From Plantago elongata (taxonomy: Eukaryota; Streptophyta; Magnoliopsida; Lamiales; Plantaginaceae), in assembly GCA_036897095.1 (NCBI GenBank), contig JAYMSP010002413.1, positions 1 to 24,457 on the forward strand: 24,457 nucleotides of DNA, read 5' to 3'. The notes below the pieces were generated by a model. The model was not told the origin of the DNA. It saw only the letters and a list, made by a program, of their open reading frames with translations, and did no database searches. Numbering within the stretch: the first letter of the stretch is position 1; each line of letters begins with the position of its first letter. Both the position numbers and the translations under genes were made by a program. Below, one piece after another: positions 1-11,100 of the stretch.

Positions 1-653
1 GGGGGAGAGAGATATACTCTCAAAAAAACTTCAAGAAACATTAGACCCGAATTTCTTTTTTCTCATGGAACGATTGAACGAAAGACTTCTTCTTTTATAG
101 TTCCCAACTATCTTCTAATAAGATACTTGTAAACTAGGAGGATATATGATGATACGGGAATAAGTCCAATCCTTTATTTGGATGTCTCACGAATGGATCC
201 TAAGACATCACGGTATTACAAGGATAAGGCCTCAAGGATCCGAGTATAGGATCCGAGCGAAAGACCATCCGAGGTCAAGTTAGGCCAAAACATACAAGAA
301 TACCGTGATAGAGATATCCGGACCAAAGTGCTACGTTCGAAAGGAGGCAAGTCCGGACCATAAACACATATGAGTCTATATCTGAACCTAAAGAGAATCA
401 CGTGTGGCAAATCATAGCACGTCAGTAGAGGAGGGCATAATCAGTTCCGGACGTTTAGATCTGGAACATTACCCTCGGATGTCTTCGCTGACGAGAAGAC
501 AAAGATGACCTCAAAGATCCTACAAAATGACTAATCTAGCCTTGAGGCCCAAATATTAGATGGGTTATGACAATACTATAGTCCATGGGCTTAATTAATC
601 CTTGTTGGCTTAATCTTAGCCCTACAATTGACACAATTCAAGGGGTCTAATCT

Positions 654-663
654 CTATAAATAG
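654..663 (+). promoter_or_regulatory. TATA box inside LTR-like segment
   Basis: The motif CTATAAATAG is followed about 30 bases later by an A/T- and C-rich leader. It matches the TATA box of plant LTR promoters or of a Pol II gene. It is on the same strand as the LACS exons. Whether it starts any transcript cannot be told from sequence. Confidence 0.4.
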
Positions 664-740
664 GGCACACTTCTCAAGGTAAATTAACAAGCTCAGTTGA
701 TCTTCTCACTTTACTATAAGCTTTAGACCTTCTTTTTCAC

Positions 741-778
741 ATAGTCGTTTCATAATCAAATAGTCGTTTCATAATCAA
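741..778 (+). repeat. Perfect 19-bp tandem duplication
   Basis: The unit ATAGTCGTTTCATAATCAA occurs twice back to back (741-759 and 760-778) with no mismatch, downstream of the TATA box of the LTR-like segment. The identity suggests a recent local duplication. Confidence 0.85.
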
Positions 779-1110
779 TCTCGAGTAAAGTATCACATCC
801 GGCTTGATCCTAAGCAAGCCGGGTCTAAAGGTCCTAACCCCTTACTCTAGTTACTTGTGTAAGGTTAGATCCTAGGTGTTTGAGCTTGAAGTTGATGACT
901 ATCTTTGCTTGAGGACCTAATCCAGTGGACTTATTAGTTTTTATACCGAGGGTGGGGGCTTTTACTTTAACAAATATATTGAAGAAACCTTATATTATTA
1001 GCTCTATCTGTTTCGAATTTTTATGTGACTACAGATATTATAATAAATCTCGAAATGAACTTCCCTGTTACCAAATAATGTTCTGGTACTGCTGGAATGG
1101 AGACCCTAGA

Positions 1111-1157
1111 GGATAGTGTCCGCATGTGTTGCATGCATACATACATGCACACTATCC
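1111..1157. repeat. Imperfect inverted repeat (hairpin)
   Basis: The left arm (GGATAGTGT, two unpaired C, GCATGT) pairs with the right arm (ACATGCACACTATCC), giving a 15-bp stem broken by a CC bulge with a loop of about 15 bases. It lies between the LTR-like segment and the first visible LACS exon. It could be a tiny MITE remnant or a chance hairpin; no target-site duplication is evident. Confidence 0.6.
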
Positions 1158-1221
1158 TTAAAGGTAGATTAAAACTTCTCACTGGTTGGTGCTAATGTCT
1201 TTGCATTGACTTGAATTGCAG

Positions 1222-4200
1222 TTATTGAGCTTTTTGTCAGAGATCCCATCGGTACGCGTCATTGTGGTATGTCCATTAGCCATCAATGAACTTTTTATGA
1301 TTCTTAGTTGTGCTCAAGCACTTCATTGATTGTAGTCGTAGCAATCGATCTGTAGGTTGTTGGAGGGATCAATAGCCAAATGCCATCACTTCCAAAGGAA
1401 ACTGGAGTTGAAGTCATTACATATTTGAAACTGCACACTGAAGTGAGTTTCAGTTTCTACTTTTTCTAAGATTTTAATGAATAACAAAGTTGCTCAAGTT
1501 ACTTTGTCCACAATCTTAAAGTCTTTAATCTTGAAATTCGTAAATCTAGGGCCTTGACAGCCTTCGACCATTTTCTGCACCGACATCAGATGATGTTGCA
1601 ACGATATGCTATACAAGTGGTACAACTGGAACGCCGAAGGTACCTGTAATTGAAATATACCACCTCAATAAAAGTATCTTGATCAATTTTTTCTGTATTT
1701 ATTTATTTACTAATTCTTTTCCTGTATTATGTTTAGGGAGTTGTATTGACTCATGGAAACCTAATTGCGAACGTTGCTGGTTCAAGTTATAACATCAAAC
1801 TATATCCTTCAGATGTGTAAGTTTGAAGATTCATGGACCAGTTTACTTTGCAATTCTCTGTACTTCAAAAGTCGATCATCATGGCTGTTCTGTTATACTT
1901 ATAGTTATATATCATATCTTCCTCTGGCGCACATATTTGAGCGGTTCAATCAAGTGTTGGTTGCTTATACTGGTGGAGCATCTGGATTTTATCATGGCGT
2001 AAGATGCTCAGCTCAACCTTAACATTCTATATGCGTTCATGTCTACTTATATCTCAGACAAAAGAGTAAAATGCCATAGCATTTCGAAGCTCCTCTGTTG
2101 TCTTTAATACAAAATCCAATTGCCTTTATATTGCAGGACCATATGAAATTAATGGAAGATATGACAGTTCTAAAGCCCACCATATTTTGCAGCGTTCCAC
2201 GGTTGTACAATAGGATTTATGATGGGTAAAAATTCGATCTCGTGTTTAAACAGGCCGACATACCATTATGCAGAAGATCAACTATACCTCTTTTGAATTA
2301 TAGGATATTGACTGCTGCGAGGACGTCTGGGGTTCTCAAAGAACAACTATTTAATGCTGCCTACAGTGCTAAAAAGCAAGCAATATTTAATGGTAAACAT
2401 TTGTTTTTGTTAGCTATCTACGTCTTCTTTGATCAAAGAGACTTCGTTTATTATCATTATATACATATTGCAGGAAAGAAATCATCCCCAATGTGGGATA
2501 GGCTGGTCTTCAATAAAATAAAGGAAATGCTCGGAGGTAGAGTTCGTTACATGGTTTCAGGTGCCTCCCCCCTGTCTCCTGACATTTTGGACTTTTTACG
2601 GGTGTAAGTCTGGCTTCTGGATTCGCTTTACTTTTTTGAGTGAGTCTTACTTGGACTGATTTTGAATTTGTGACTTTTAGATGTTTTGGCTGCATAGTTA
2701 TAGAAGGATATGGAATGACGGAGGCTTCATGTGTTATAAGCAACATGGATGTGACGGATTTCTTATCTGGTCATGTTGGTTCTCCTAACCCAGCTTGTGG
2801 TGAGTGAGGGGAAAACAAATCTTCATCTCTTTGACATGGCAATGACATTAGTATTGATGTGATTATGTTTCCATGTCAGAAATAAAGCTTGTAGATGTCC
2901 CAGAAATGAATTATACATCTCAGGATCAACCTCATCCACGCGGTGAGATCTGCATACGAGGGCCCATTGTATTCCAAGGCTACTATAAAGATGAAGTGCA
3001 GACGTATACTTCCGTCTTTTTTCCTTAAATATACTCATTACTCATCAGAGTTCGATGTGCAGAAAATTGAGGTGCATATATTATGTTACAGGAAAGAAGT
3101 AATCGATGGTGATGGATGGCTTCATACTGGAGATATAGGTTTGTGGTTACCCAGAGGCCGTTTGAAAATAATTGATAGGTATATGAATAGATTTCAATGC
3201 TTACTAGTCAAATGCTTGGCTAAAAGATACTGTTAACATTTAAATACTTCAATTGTACCCTGATGTGTTCTATGATTCTATCATATTCTGTTTCGAACTT
3301 GTTTACAAGGTAGAATAGAGCTCTATCTTAATAATATCTATTTCATCTTTCCATCTGTCCTGTCGTCACTCAAGGAAAAAGAACATATTCAAGTTGGCCC
3401 AGGGAGAGTACGTGGCGCCTGAGAAGATAGAAAATGTTTATGCTAAATGCAAGTTCGTCGCACAGTGCTTTGTACATGGTAGGAAGCTTAAGCTTGATAT
3501 CCTCCCCCCACCTCACCCCACCATTTCTGTTTTTTGCATATGCATAGCTTCATTTTCACACTCGAAGTCGAACAAGTCACCGATCAGTTCACTTAATCAT
3601 CAATTGTCAGTCATGTTCATATTTTCTCATCTCTCATACACTTAAGTGATGGTTCATATTTGATTCCTAGATTAATTGCTCGCTTTTCTTCCCTGGTAAG
3701 GTGATAGCTTCAACTCTTTTCTGGTAGCCATTGTTGTCGTGGATCCGGATGCCCTTAAAGCATGGGCTGCTACTGAAGGCATAAAGGTATTCACTTTAGT
3801 GTTCATTTAATTTATTTGCAGTGTGATAAAGGTAGTTATGCGAGACTCTGATGTATGAGATTCTCTGTTCAATATGTTGACCCTAGCTTGAAGATTTGAA
3901 ACAATTGTGTGCTGACAGTCGAGCCAAGGCTGCTGTTCTAGCCGATATGGATGCTGTTGCACGACAGGCCAAGGTATATGTAGTAATTTAGCAACCCACA
4001 GGTTACGTAGAAAAGACATGTTCTTATTACATTCGCTAACAAAAAATGCATCAATGCTGCAGCTGAGAGGTTTTGAATTTGTTAAATCCATTACGCTGGT
4101 GCTTGAACCATTCACTTTGGAGAACGGATTATTAACGCCTACGTTCAAGGTACTATAATAAAGTATACTATATATGTAAGATTCATACAATTAATGGAAC

Positions 4201-4391
4201 TCGTGTTCTCAAATTAAAATGAACGGAACCACTTTTGTAAGCAGTCGAGCATAGTTTTTGTAATTCGACCGATTGTTTTGTTCTTTTCGCAGATAAAAAG
4301 GCCCCAGGCGAAAGGTTATTTCTTGAAGGCGATCGATGAGATGTACAAGGTGGTGCTACCACATGAATCCTCTTCCAAGAGCATGTTATAA
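1222..4391 (+). CDS. Peroxisomal-type long-chain acyl-CoA synthetase (LACS6/7-like), 3' part
   Basis: It activates free fatty acids to acyl-CoA through an acyl-AMP intermediate; LACS6/LACS7 relatives feed peroxisomal beta-oxidation. I read sixteen exons: 1222-1266, 1356-1442, 1550-1639, 1737-1816, 1905-1998, 2137-2225, 2304-2392, 2474-2603, 2681-2799, 2880-3003, 3092-3178, 3375-3478, 3701-3786, 3887-3973, 4063-4149 and 4293-4391 (TAA). All have GT-AG borders and join in frame to 498 residues. Visible motifs in order: AMP-binding loop [45 protein letters not shown], the adenylation core [17 protein letters not shown], and [20 protein letters not shown] with the hinge and C-terminal-domain lysines. 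The chain ends SSSKSML, resembling a weak PTS1 rather than SKL. Full enzymes are near 690-700 residues, so about 195 N-terminal residues are absent. They probably lie upstream of the window, because no frameshift or stop marks the rest as a pseudogene. A 5' truncation by the adjacent repeat is the alternative. LACS7 versus LACS6 is undecided. Confidence 0.88.
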
Positions 4392-5230
4392 AAGCATCCA
4401 AGTCCCAAGATGATTATTCAATTCGAAGAAGAAACAATTTGAGAGAAAATACTAATTGCACGATTGTTATAAGTACTTTCCAGTTCATGTAAATGACTAT
4501 AAAATGCAACAAGTGAATGTAATGATGGAAGGGAGTCTTGTCCGCAAAGTTTATTTGGGAGTCCATATATTGAACTAGACTATAATCCTTTGCTTTCAAG
4601 CTTTCCAAGACTGTTAAATGTCTCAACAACATAGATGTTTGTCCTCTACCTTTATTTTGTATTGGCCTTAAAACGGTCATTTCAACCATGCAACAGTTAA
4701 TGGTTCCAAACTTAGTTTGGTGAAGAGTCCAATTTATTGTTCCAACATTATCATATAGGCATATACAGGTCTCCACAAATCAATTTACTACTCCATAATA
4801 CTACTCACTTCATTTCGCATAGTATTTATAATTTCTAATTGTACCATATTACTTTATTCATTAATAAAAAAGTAAGACACCACTCTATACCGAATAAATA
4901 ATAATTTATAAAAAAATCAATTTTACTCATTTTTCACACGTTTTAACACTTCTCACTGAAGGTACAATTTCTATCATATAATATATTTTCATGTTTTATT
5001 ATTCAATTAATTTCCACCTAAGCATAAATCAAAAGGACTTTGAAACATAGGGATCAAATTTTCATGGTTCATCATTTAATTTAATTTTCACGAATTAATT
5101 TTTTTTAAGGTAAAAGTAAATGTTATTTATATATATAAGAAAGCAATTGAATAAGGTAAAAGTAAATGCATGTTGAATTAAGGGCCATGAAGCACCAAAT
5201 TCCTTAAATGACAAGGGCTATTTTAATTTT
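4392..5230. other. LACS 3' flank and intergenic spacer
   Basis: This holds the 3' untranslated region of the LACS gene and AT-rich spacer before the phytocyanin promoter. The short reading frames on both strands have no recognisable content. The middle holds a degenerate MITE-like stretch, listed separately. Confidence 0.6.
4787..4980. mobile_element. Degenerate Stowaway-like MITE (candidate)
   Basis: The left end (TACTCCATAATACTACTCAC) resembles the CTCCCTCCGTCC-type terminus of dicot Stowaway/Tc1-mariner MITEs. The interior (TTACTTTATTCATTAATAAAA, then CACCACTCTATACC, then a TTTTCACACGTTTTAACAC-like stretch) resembles their common inner sequence. The right terminus has decayed and I cannot show a clean terminal inverted repeat. 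The call rests on remembered family style. Confidence 0.35.
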
Positions 5231-5232
5231 CT

Positions 5233-5240
5233 TTATAAAA
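5233..5240 (+). promoter_or_regulatory. TATA box of the phytocyanin gene
   Basis: TATAAAAG lies about 230 bases before the ATG at 5464 and is followed by a purine-rich then C/A-rich leader. With initiation about 30 bases downstream the 5' UTR would be near 195 bases. No other good TATA box lies closer to the start codon. Confidence 0.5.
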
Positions 5241-5463
5241 GAAGAAAGAAAGAGTGACCAGCTTGAAAGGCACTTGAAATCAACCTCCACATAGATACAT
5301 AGAGAGCCCCAATACAAATAAATTCCCCTGATTTCCAGAAAAACCACACAAACAAACAAACAATCCAACAAACAACCTTGGATTGAGTGAGTAATCAGTT
5401 ACTCTCCTACTAGCTAGGTTTAATTGTCTCTCAAATTCATCAATCTGATTGTTGAGTACAGAA

Positions 5464-7443
5464 ATGGGTATGGCAATGGCAATAGTATCCATATTCTTGT
5501 TTGCTGTGTGGACTACTTCTTTGACAGAAGGAGCAGTTTATAAGGTTGGAGATTCATCTGGATGGACAACAATTGGGAATGTTGATTACAAGCAATGGGC
5601 TGTTACTAAAACCTTTCAAATTGGTGACATTGTTGGTATGTATTTTATGTTATGTACTGCTGCCACTTTATCTGTCTTTTCATCTTCTCCAAACATATAC
5701 TGTTAGCCTTCTGTTGCTCACTTGCATTTACTGAAATTTCTTATTCTTGGTTACTTTCTGGCTTCACCTCCATTGATGTGCCCTAACAGTAACGTTTCTG
5801 CTATCGATAAACTTTCATTTCATCTCACGTAAAAACTCCAACTTATATAGATTTGTGAATTCTAAACATTTATATAGTACTTCGATGTTCATGTATTTTG
5901 TTTATTCGAATCCTACCTATCAGCTGGTTGGAAGTGAAGCATACAACTTTGATATTTATATAGTACTTCGATTTTTGTGTCAGGGAAATTAGAATTAATG
6001 TACCCATAATTTTAGTTATTACCTAGGCTAACCTCTAACCACAGTCCACAATGATGGAAAAATCGATTCTTGAGGTGATCCATGCACCCTTAGTATTCAT
6101 CCACCCCACACATCACATAGATATAGTGATGAGAGGGTGTCGCACTGATTCATAATTAAGATCTTACATTTCGCACTCCTCTCCCAAGGGATTTCCATGT
6201 TTTTACTTGTTAGAAGTTTTCTTTTTTTTCCTCACTTGTTAAAAGTTCTATACACCAGGCACGCTTTTAATTCTTAACAACTACTTCCTTCGTTTCGTTA
6301 GAGTTAGAAGTGAAACAATTTTTCATTTTGAACGTCCATCAAAGTGAAATAATTTTTTGAAGTGTGGAAATAACTCTGCAAAATAACTCATTTCCAACCA
6401 CACATTAGACCCACATATATTTTTCTATTTTAAACTCATTTTAACTATATATATTTATTTTTTTTAAATTATGTATTTAAAATATATTTTATTTTAAATG
6501 GAATGGAGGAAGAATGGTATAATTGTAAAGCAATCCCTTTTATTTGCCTTCTTATCATCAACCACTGGAAATGGATGCTGACATCGTGCAGGTAGCCTAA
6601 AGGTGAATTATTATTAAGAATGTGTCTTTTTATCCCTAAAATTACAAAAACTCATACCAACAAATAACTTGGTATCTCCCTAATTTACACTTGTTTAAGG
6701 TAATTTTAGTTACGTGAGGAGTTTAATTAGGATTGAATGATTGAGAAGGTATGTACACTTGCACAGTAAGATTCTTTTAATTTCTTTTTCATAATTCACT
6801 CATACTAATTTCGAGCTTAAATGTGATAATTTTGAAGTAGGATTAGAATTATAGTTACGTGACATGTGTATGTTGTGTAAAGTTTACGTGTTCTCTCGAA
6901 TTAAAAAATATAAATATAAGTTGGAAATTTCATGTTGATAAACTATCAACTACTTTATTAGTTACCCTTTAGTTTAAATATCAATTAGTTTTATCAAACA
7001 GACCATTATAATTAAGTTCCAGCTTATGTCAGATTTATGTATGAGTCCACTTATTGTCTGTATAATACACTGCAGTATTCGAGTACAATCCTCAGTTTCA
7101 CAATGTGATGCAAGTAACTCACCGTGAATACCAGGCATGCAATGCTTCTTCCCCCATATCGACTCATACTACAGGCAACGATTCGATCACCATAACTGCT
7201 CATGGCCACCACTTCTTTGTATGTGGTGTACCTGGTCACTGCCAGTCTGGACAGAGAGTGGACATAAACGTTCTACGTGCCCCTTCTGTAGGAGCACCTA
7301 CCCCCTCAGGGATAGTGACCACTACACCAGTTCCTACAGTGACAGTTCCAGCCCCTTCGCCAAGTTCTGCTGCCTACATACATTTTCAGAAGATTGGAGT
7401 TCTGCTTGCTCTGTCTGCAACTGCATTTTATATGTTATCCTAA
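5464..7443 (+). CDS. Mavicyanin/uclacyanin-like blue copper protein
   Basis: A phytocyanin, a small extracellular type-1 copper protein thought to act in redox or cell-wall processes at the plasma membrane. Exon 1 is 5464-5635 and exon 2 is 7076-7443 (TAA). The 1,440-bp GT-AG intron splits a Val codon, giving VVFEYNPQFHNV and 179 residues. The signal peptide is residues 1-24. The plastocyanin-like domain is about 25-125, with predicted copper ligands His66, Cys107, His112 and axial Gln117 in CGVPGHCQSGQ, and a disulfide Cys79-Cys113. N-glycosylation sequons are at Asn80 and Asn92. A Pro/Thr/Ser-rich spacer (126-155) and a hydrophobic tail (164-178) fit a GPI anchor. The axial Gln points to stellacyanin/mavicyanin type rather than Met-ligated uclacyanin; early-nodulin-like proteins lack the ligands. 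I start at the ATG at 5464 because the upstream in-frame extension has no ATG. The gene converges with STP13. Confidence 0.92.
5636..7075 (+). other. Phytocyanin intron (1,440 bp)
   Basis: The intron runs from GTATGT to CTGCAG and is AT-rich. No coding exon was seen inside it. It hosts the MITE-like element listed separately. A single intron at this position is usual for phytocyanin genes, though this one is long. Confidence 0.85.
6281..6517. mobile_element. Stowaway-like MITE in phytocyanin intron
   Basis: The left end CTACTTCCTTCGTTTCGTTAG and the right end (GGAATGGAGGAAGAATGG, reverse complement CCATTCTTCCTCCATTCC) form imperfect terminal inverted repeats. Both resemble the CTTCCTCCGTTTC-type ends of dicot Stowaway elements. 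The interior is AT-rich and non-coding, and the length of about 237 bp is typical. TA-rich flanks fit a TA target site but are not diagnostic. Confidence 0.55.
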
Positions 7444-8107
7444 TCCTACATTTGTTCAGCAGGATATCTATGTAGCTTCAAAATAATCTGAGGGAATTTT
7501 ATTCTGCATTTCAGTGACAAATTATGACTAGGCAAGATGATCATTTTTCCTTGACCTTAATGTAACTTGTCCTAATTAGACAATCACAAAAGCGGATTCG
7601 TATACTTGTTCAATTGAGGCATTGGTTTAAATAAGTAATTGTTACTTCCTCTGTCTCGAATCAATGTTTAACATGGAATTTAGTTAGTAAATCCAACAAA
7701 TAATATGTATGCTTATGTATTAGTCATTTAAATTGAAGTCAATACACACCTCTGATCGGGGAGTCATACACTTTGACGATGACAAAAATCACATAAAGAT
7801 GATGGTTGAAATAAGATACTAAGTTCCATTTCTCAAAAGAAAACACAGACAATATGCACAAACACAAACTCTCTATACTCATCATTTTCCTAGAGTATCA
7901 AAGTTGACATTAGGGAATACACTAATTTTACACTTAAGAATGAATTTGGGATGTTGTGCTAGCTAGCTAGATTTTGAATTCAAGTTGATCGAATTGAGAA
8001 AGCTCAATTTCTAAAACACATGCACATACGAAACTTTGAAAACTTATTAGTATTTCACATCTAAATAGACAATCCGAATTTGCTACTTGTTTCATAGTGA
8101 ATAAGTA
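7444..8107. other. Spacer between convergent genes
   Basis: This holds the 3' flanks of the phytocyanin gene (+) and STP13 (-). No coding sequence is recognisable. ACTTCCTCTGTCTCGAATC near 7644 looks like a lone end of a Stowaway-type MITE, but no partner end was found. Confidence 0.55.
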
Positions 8108-11100
8108 TCAATATCCATTACCATTAGCATGTCCAATTTTGTTCACTTTTCCTATTTCCGCATCCAAATCTTCATCCATAAACCTCTTCCAAAACCAATG
8201 CTTCTTCCACACCCTCTCAGTCATCTCCTCAATCGGTATGTTCTTTGTCTCGGGAAGCAAGAAAAACACGAAAAACGACATCACCAACACCCATCCGGAG
8301 AAGAACAAGAATATCCCGAACTTGAAGTGGCACAACATCGAAAGGAAAGCCTGTGCAATCACAAATGTGAACACCAAGTTCACACAGACCGTAACACTCT
8401 GCCCTGCTGATCTAGTCTCCAGGGGAAAGGTCTCACTTGGTATGAGCCATCCAAGAGGGCCCCACGACCATGCGAATGCAGATACGAAGGTACAAATCAA
8501 CACCACCACAAAAATGGCATAGCCATGGCCAAGGTTATCCGAATGGTCTGTGACCTTAAGGCCTAGTACTACAGCTATGACTACTTGTGACAAGAACATT
8601 TGCACGCCCGCTTCTAGTAATAACTTTCGCCTCCCCACTTTATCTACCGAGTATATTGATACAACGGTAGATACTACATTGACAGCACCAGTGATCACAG
8701 CTGAATACAGAGCAGCATCACTCCCGAATCCAACAGTGTCGAATAGAACCGGAGCGTAGAACATGATAGCATTGATTCCTGTGAATTGTTGGAAAATCTG
8801 CAACAAGCAAAACCATAACTTTGTTAATGTAAAATACATATTACAATCTACGTACATATAAATGATAGAATTTCATCTCATTTGAAAAGCACGAATTGTT
8901 AATAATTCAAATAAATAATAAATAACCACCTGTAGCGCCACAGCAATAACAAGTTGGGGCCTGTTCCTTCTCATGAGCAGGTTTCTGAAAGGATGCTTGA
9001 CTTCTTTGGCTATTCGACTGGCCTCCACGAGCTCCAAGAACTCCGGCTCAACGTTATCAGTTCCACGAATCCTCTTGAGCACAGCTTTTCCTTCATCTAA
9101 ATGACCACGCTCGATCAAACTGTTTGGAGTATCCGTCACCAACAATGCACCTACTGTTAGGAGACATGCCGGGACCCCTGCCAATCCCAACGACAGTCGC
9201 CATCCCCATCCATCGATTCTGTCATGATATCAGAGACTCAGATTAAGCGAACATGTACACAGTTACGAGTTTCTTTTAATAAGACGTGGTATTTTGAACG
9301 CTGACATATAGGTTGGATAACTGGATTAGTACCTGGAAGTGCCGTAATTGACAAGGTTGGCAAAGAGAATTCCAACGGTGACATTAAGTTGGAACAAGAT
9401 GTTGAGTCCACCGCGTATCCTTGTGGGGGCAATCTCCGATAGGAACAGGGGCACTGCCTACAAAATTATACCACATAGTACATTGATTACACAACTTATT
9501 CAACTTTTAAATTTTCCTCATGCTGAAATGATGAATATTATACACTGGCAGACAAAAAATAAAAGATGAAATGGACATCTATCTAAGACTAAAAAGTCGA
9601 CTTGATATCTATATAGTCTAATTTAATTTCACACTCATAGATTCTGTTTATAGCGGTCCAGTCCTTATAGGATAGCGTTTACAAACTTAATTTGGTTCAC
9701 TATGACGTGATTCTAAATCTTAATCAAACGAAATGTGAAATATTAAAACTCTCATTTTTTAATCTCAACGAGATGAAATGGATTTTGAACTCTAAACATA
9801 TCTTAAATACTTTATAATCTTCATTATTTTCCAACAATACCGAAATATATATGAATTATTACGAAACACCCTTATTTTTAAAAATTGAGGCCCTCGATAT
9901 TTTAACCCATCGGATCCCCACCTTGAGATGGACATTTTAACCCATACCACCCAGTCACATCCGGCTTCTGAATCTGCCACTTTGCAAGTTATAATATCCG
10001 AAATTGTTGAGTCTCAAAACTAAAGTGGTGGGGTTTTAAAGAAACGTAACAAAATTTGATAGGAAAGATGATTGATTCATCGTGAATTTTGTGACCACGT
10101 CTTGAGCCATTAAAGTATCACCTCTCTTGTTAAATATCTTAGCTCTACTGCTCCACCAATATTTAAAGTCATTACGTATTTACGTGTAAAAAGGATTTTG
10201 AAATTTGATTTTTATTATTATGTAGGAAAATATACCGAAAAGACACATTTGACAGAGAGGAACATGAAGCAAGATATTCCATCTCCAGTGAGGCATATTG
10301 AAGATACGTATCTTCTCAATACCGACACTTTGTAGACTAATTAAGAGATACGTACAGTATAACAAAAAGAAATCATTTCTTATTTGTTACTATGAATTAA
10401 CTTCACAAGCATGTGGACCATAAAGGTTTCAGATATATGAACCAACATGAAATTAATTCAACCATCCTATTCACAACCAAATTCGTCGTAAAATCTATTT
10501 CAGATTATTAAACAACTTGTAGGACTGCTCCTTAGCTATAATGTATTCCGTATTCGACAAATTTGACTTATGAACAACAATTAATTAATAAGGAAAAAAT
10601 ATAAAGTATAACAATTAATTAATTTTTGTGTTTAAAAATCAGAAATAAATTACTAGTAGTATTCTAAATTAGACAAATGAACCCTGCTTTTTATTTTAAA
10701 AAGAGTTAAAAGAGCTAAGACTTAAGAGTGAGTAAAAAATATTAGTTACCTGATTGGCAAAGCCAACACCACATCCAAGCAAAATCCTGCCAATAATGAG
10801 CATAGCAAGGTCTTGAGCAGCAGCATTAAGTGTAACTCCGGCAATGAAGAAAACACCGGCGATCAACATGGTTAGCCTTCGCCCTAGACGTCTAGTCGTG
10901 TAGGAAGCGAAGAAGGTAGCCGTTAAACCAGCGAGATATAGCGATGATGTAAACAGCTGCAGCCCTTGATTGTCATATCTGCAATAGTTACTGTTTATTC
11001 CTGCATCTTGCGTTCTCCGTGCCACCACCGGAAAGAATTTCTCTAAGAAATCCGGCATTGCCGTTACTCCACCTGATCATCATTCATCATGTTAGTTACA

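Larger units (their letters stand above)
1..960 (+). mobile_element. LTR-like retroelement remnant (probable)
   Basis: No coding region is recognisable here. The stretch looks like retrotransposon regulatory DNA. A TATA-type box (CTATAAATAG, 654-663) sits mid-segment and is followed by a leader-like stretch. There are short internal duplications: TCCGGACCA at 317-325 and 352-360, AGGATCCGAG at 235-244 and 248-257, and a perfect 19-bp tandem duplication at 741-778. A G-rich tract (GAGGGTGGGGGC, about 948-959) could be a polypurine-tract or LTR-end remnant. I could not find a convincing TG...CA pair, target-site duplication or primer-binding site, so the borders and the solo/partial LTR status are inferred. 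It lies just 5' of the first visible LACS exon, either in an intron of that gene or at a broken 5' end. Plain intergenic DNA is the alternative. Confidence 0.4.

Noticed and set aside
1765..2022. 85-residue open frame reading through two LACS exons
   Set aside because: It runs through intron sequence. The conserved reading requires splicing at 1817 and 1905.
5449..5463. Upstream start of the phytocyanin at a TTG codon
   Set aside because: Plant nuclear genes start at ATG. The ATG at 5464 gives a normal signal peptide.
7137..7475. 112-residue plus-strand frame in phytocyanin exon 2
   Set aside because: It overlaps the true frame that carries the copper ligands. It is cysteine- and serine-rich only because it is an out-of-frame reading.
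8097..8522. 141-residue plus-strand open frame over the last STP13 exon
   Set aside because: It is the antisense shadow of a well-supported, conserved exon and shows no family resemblance.
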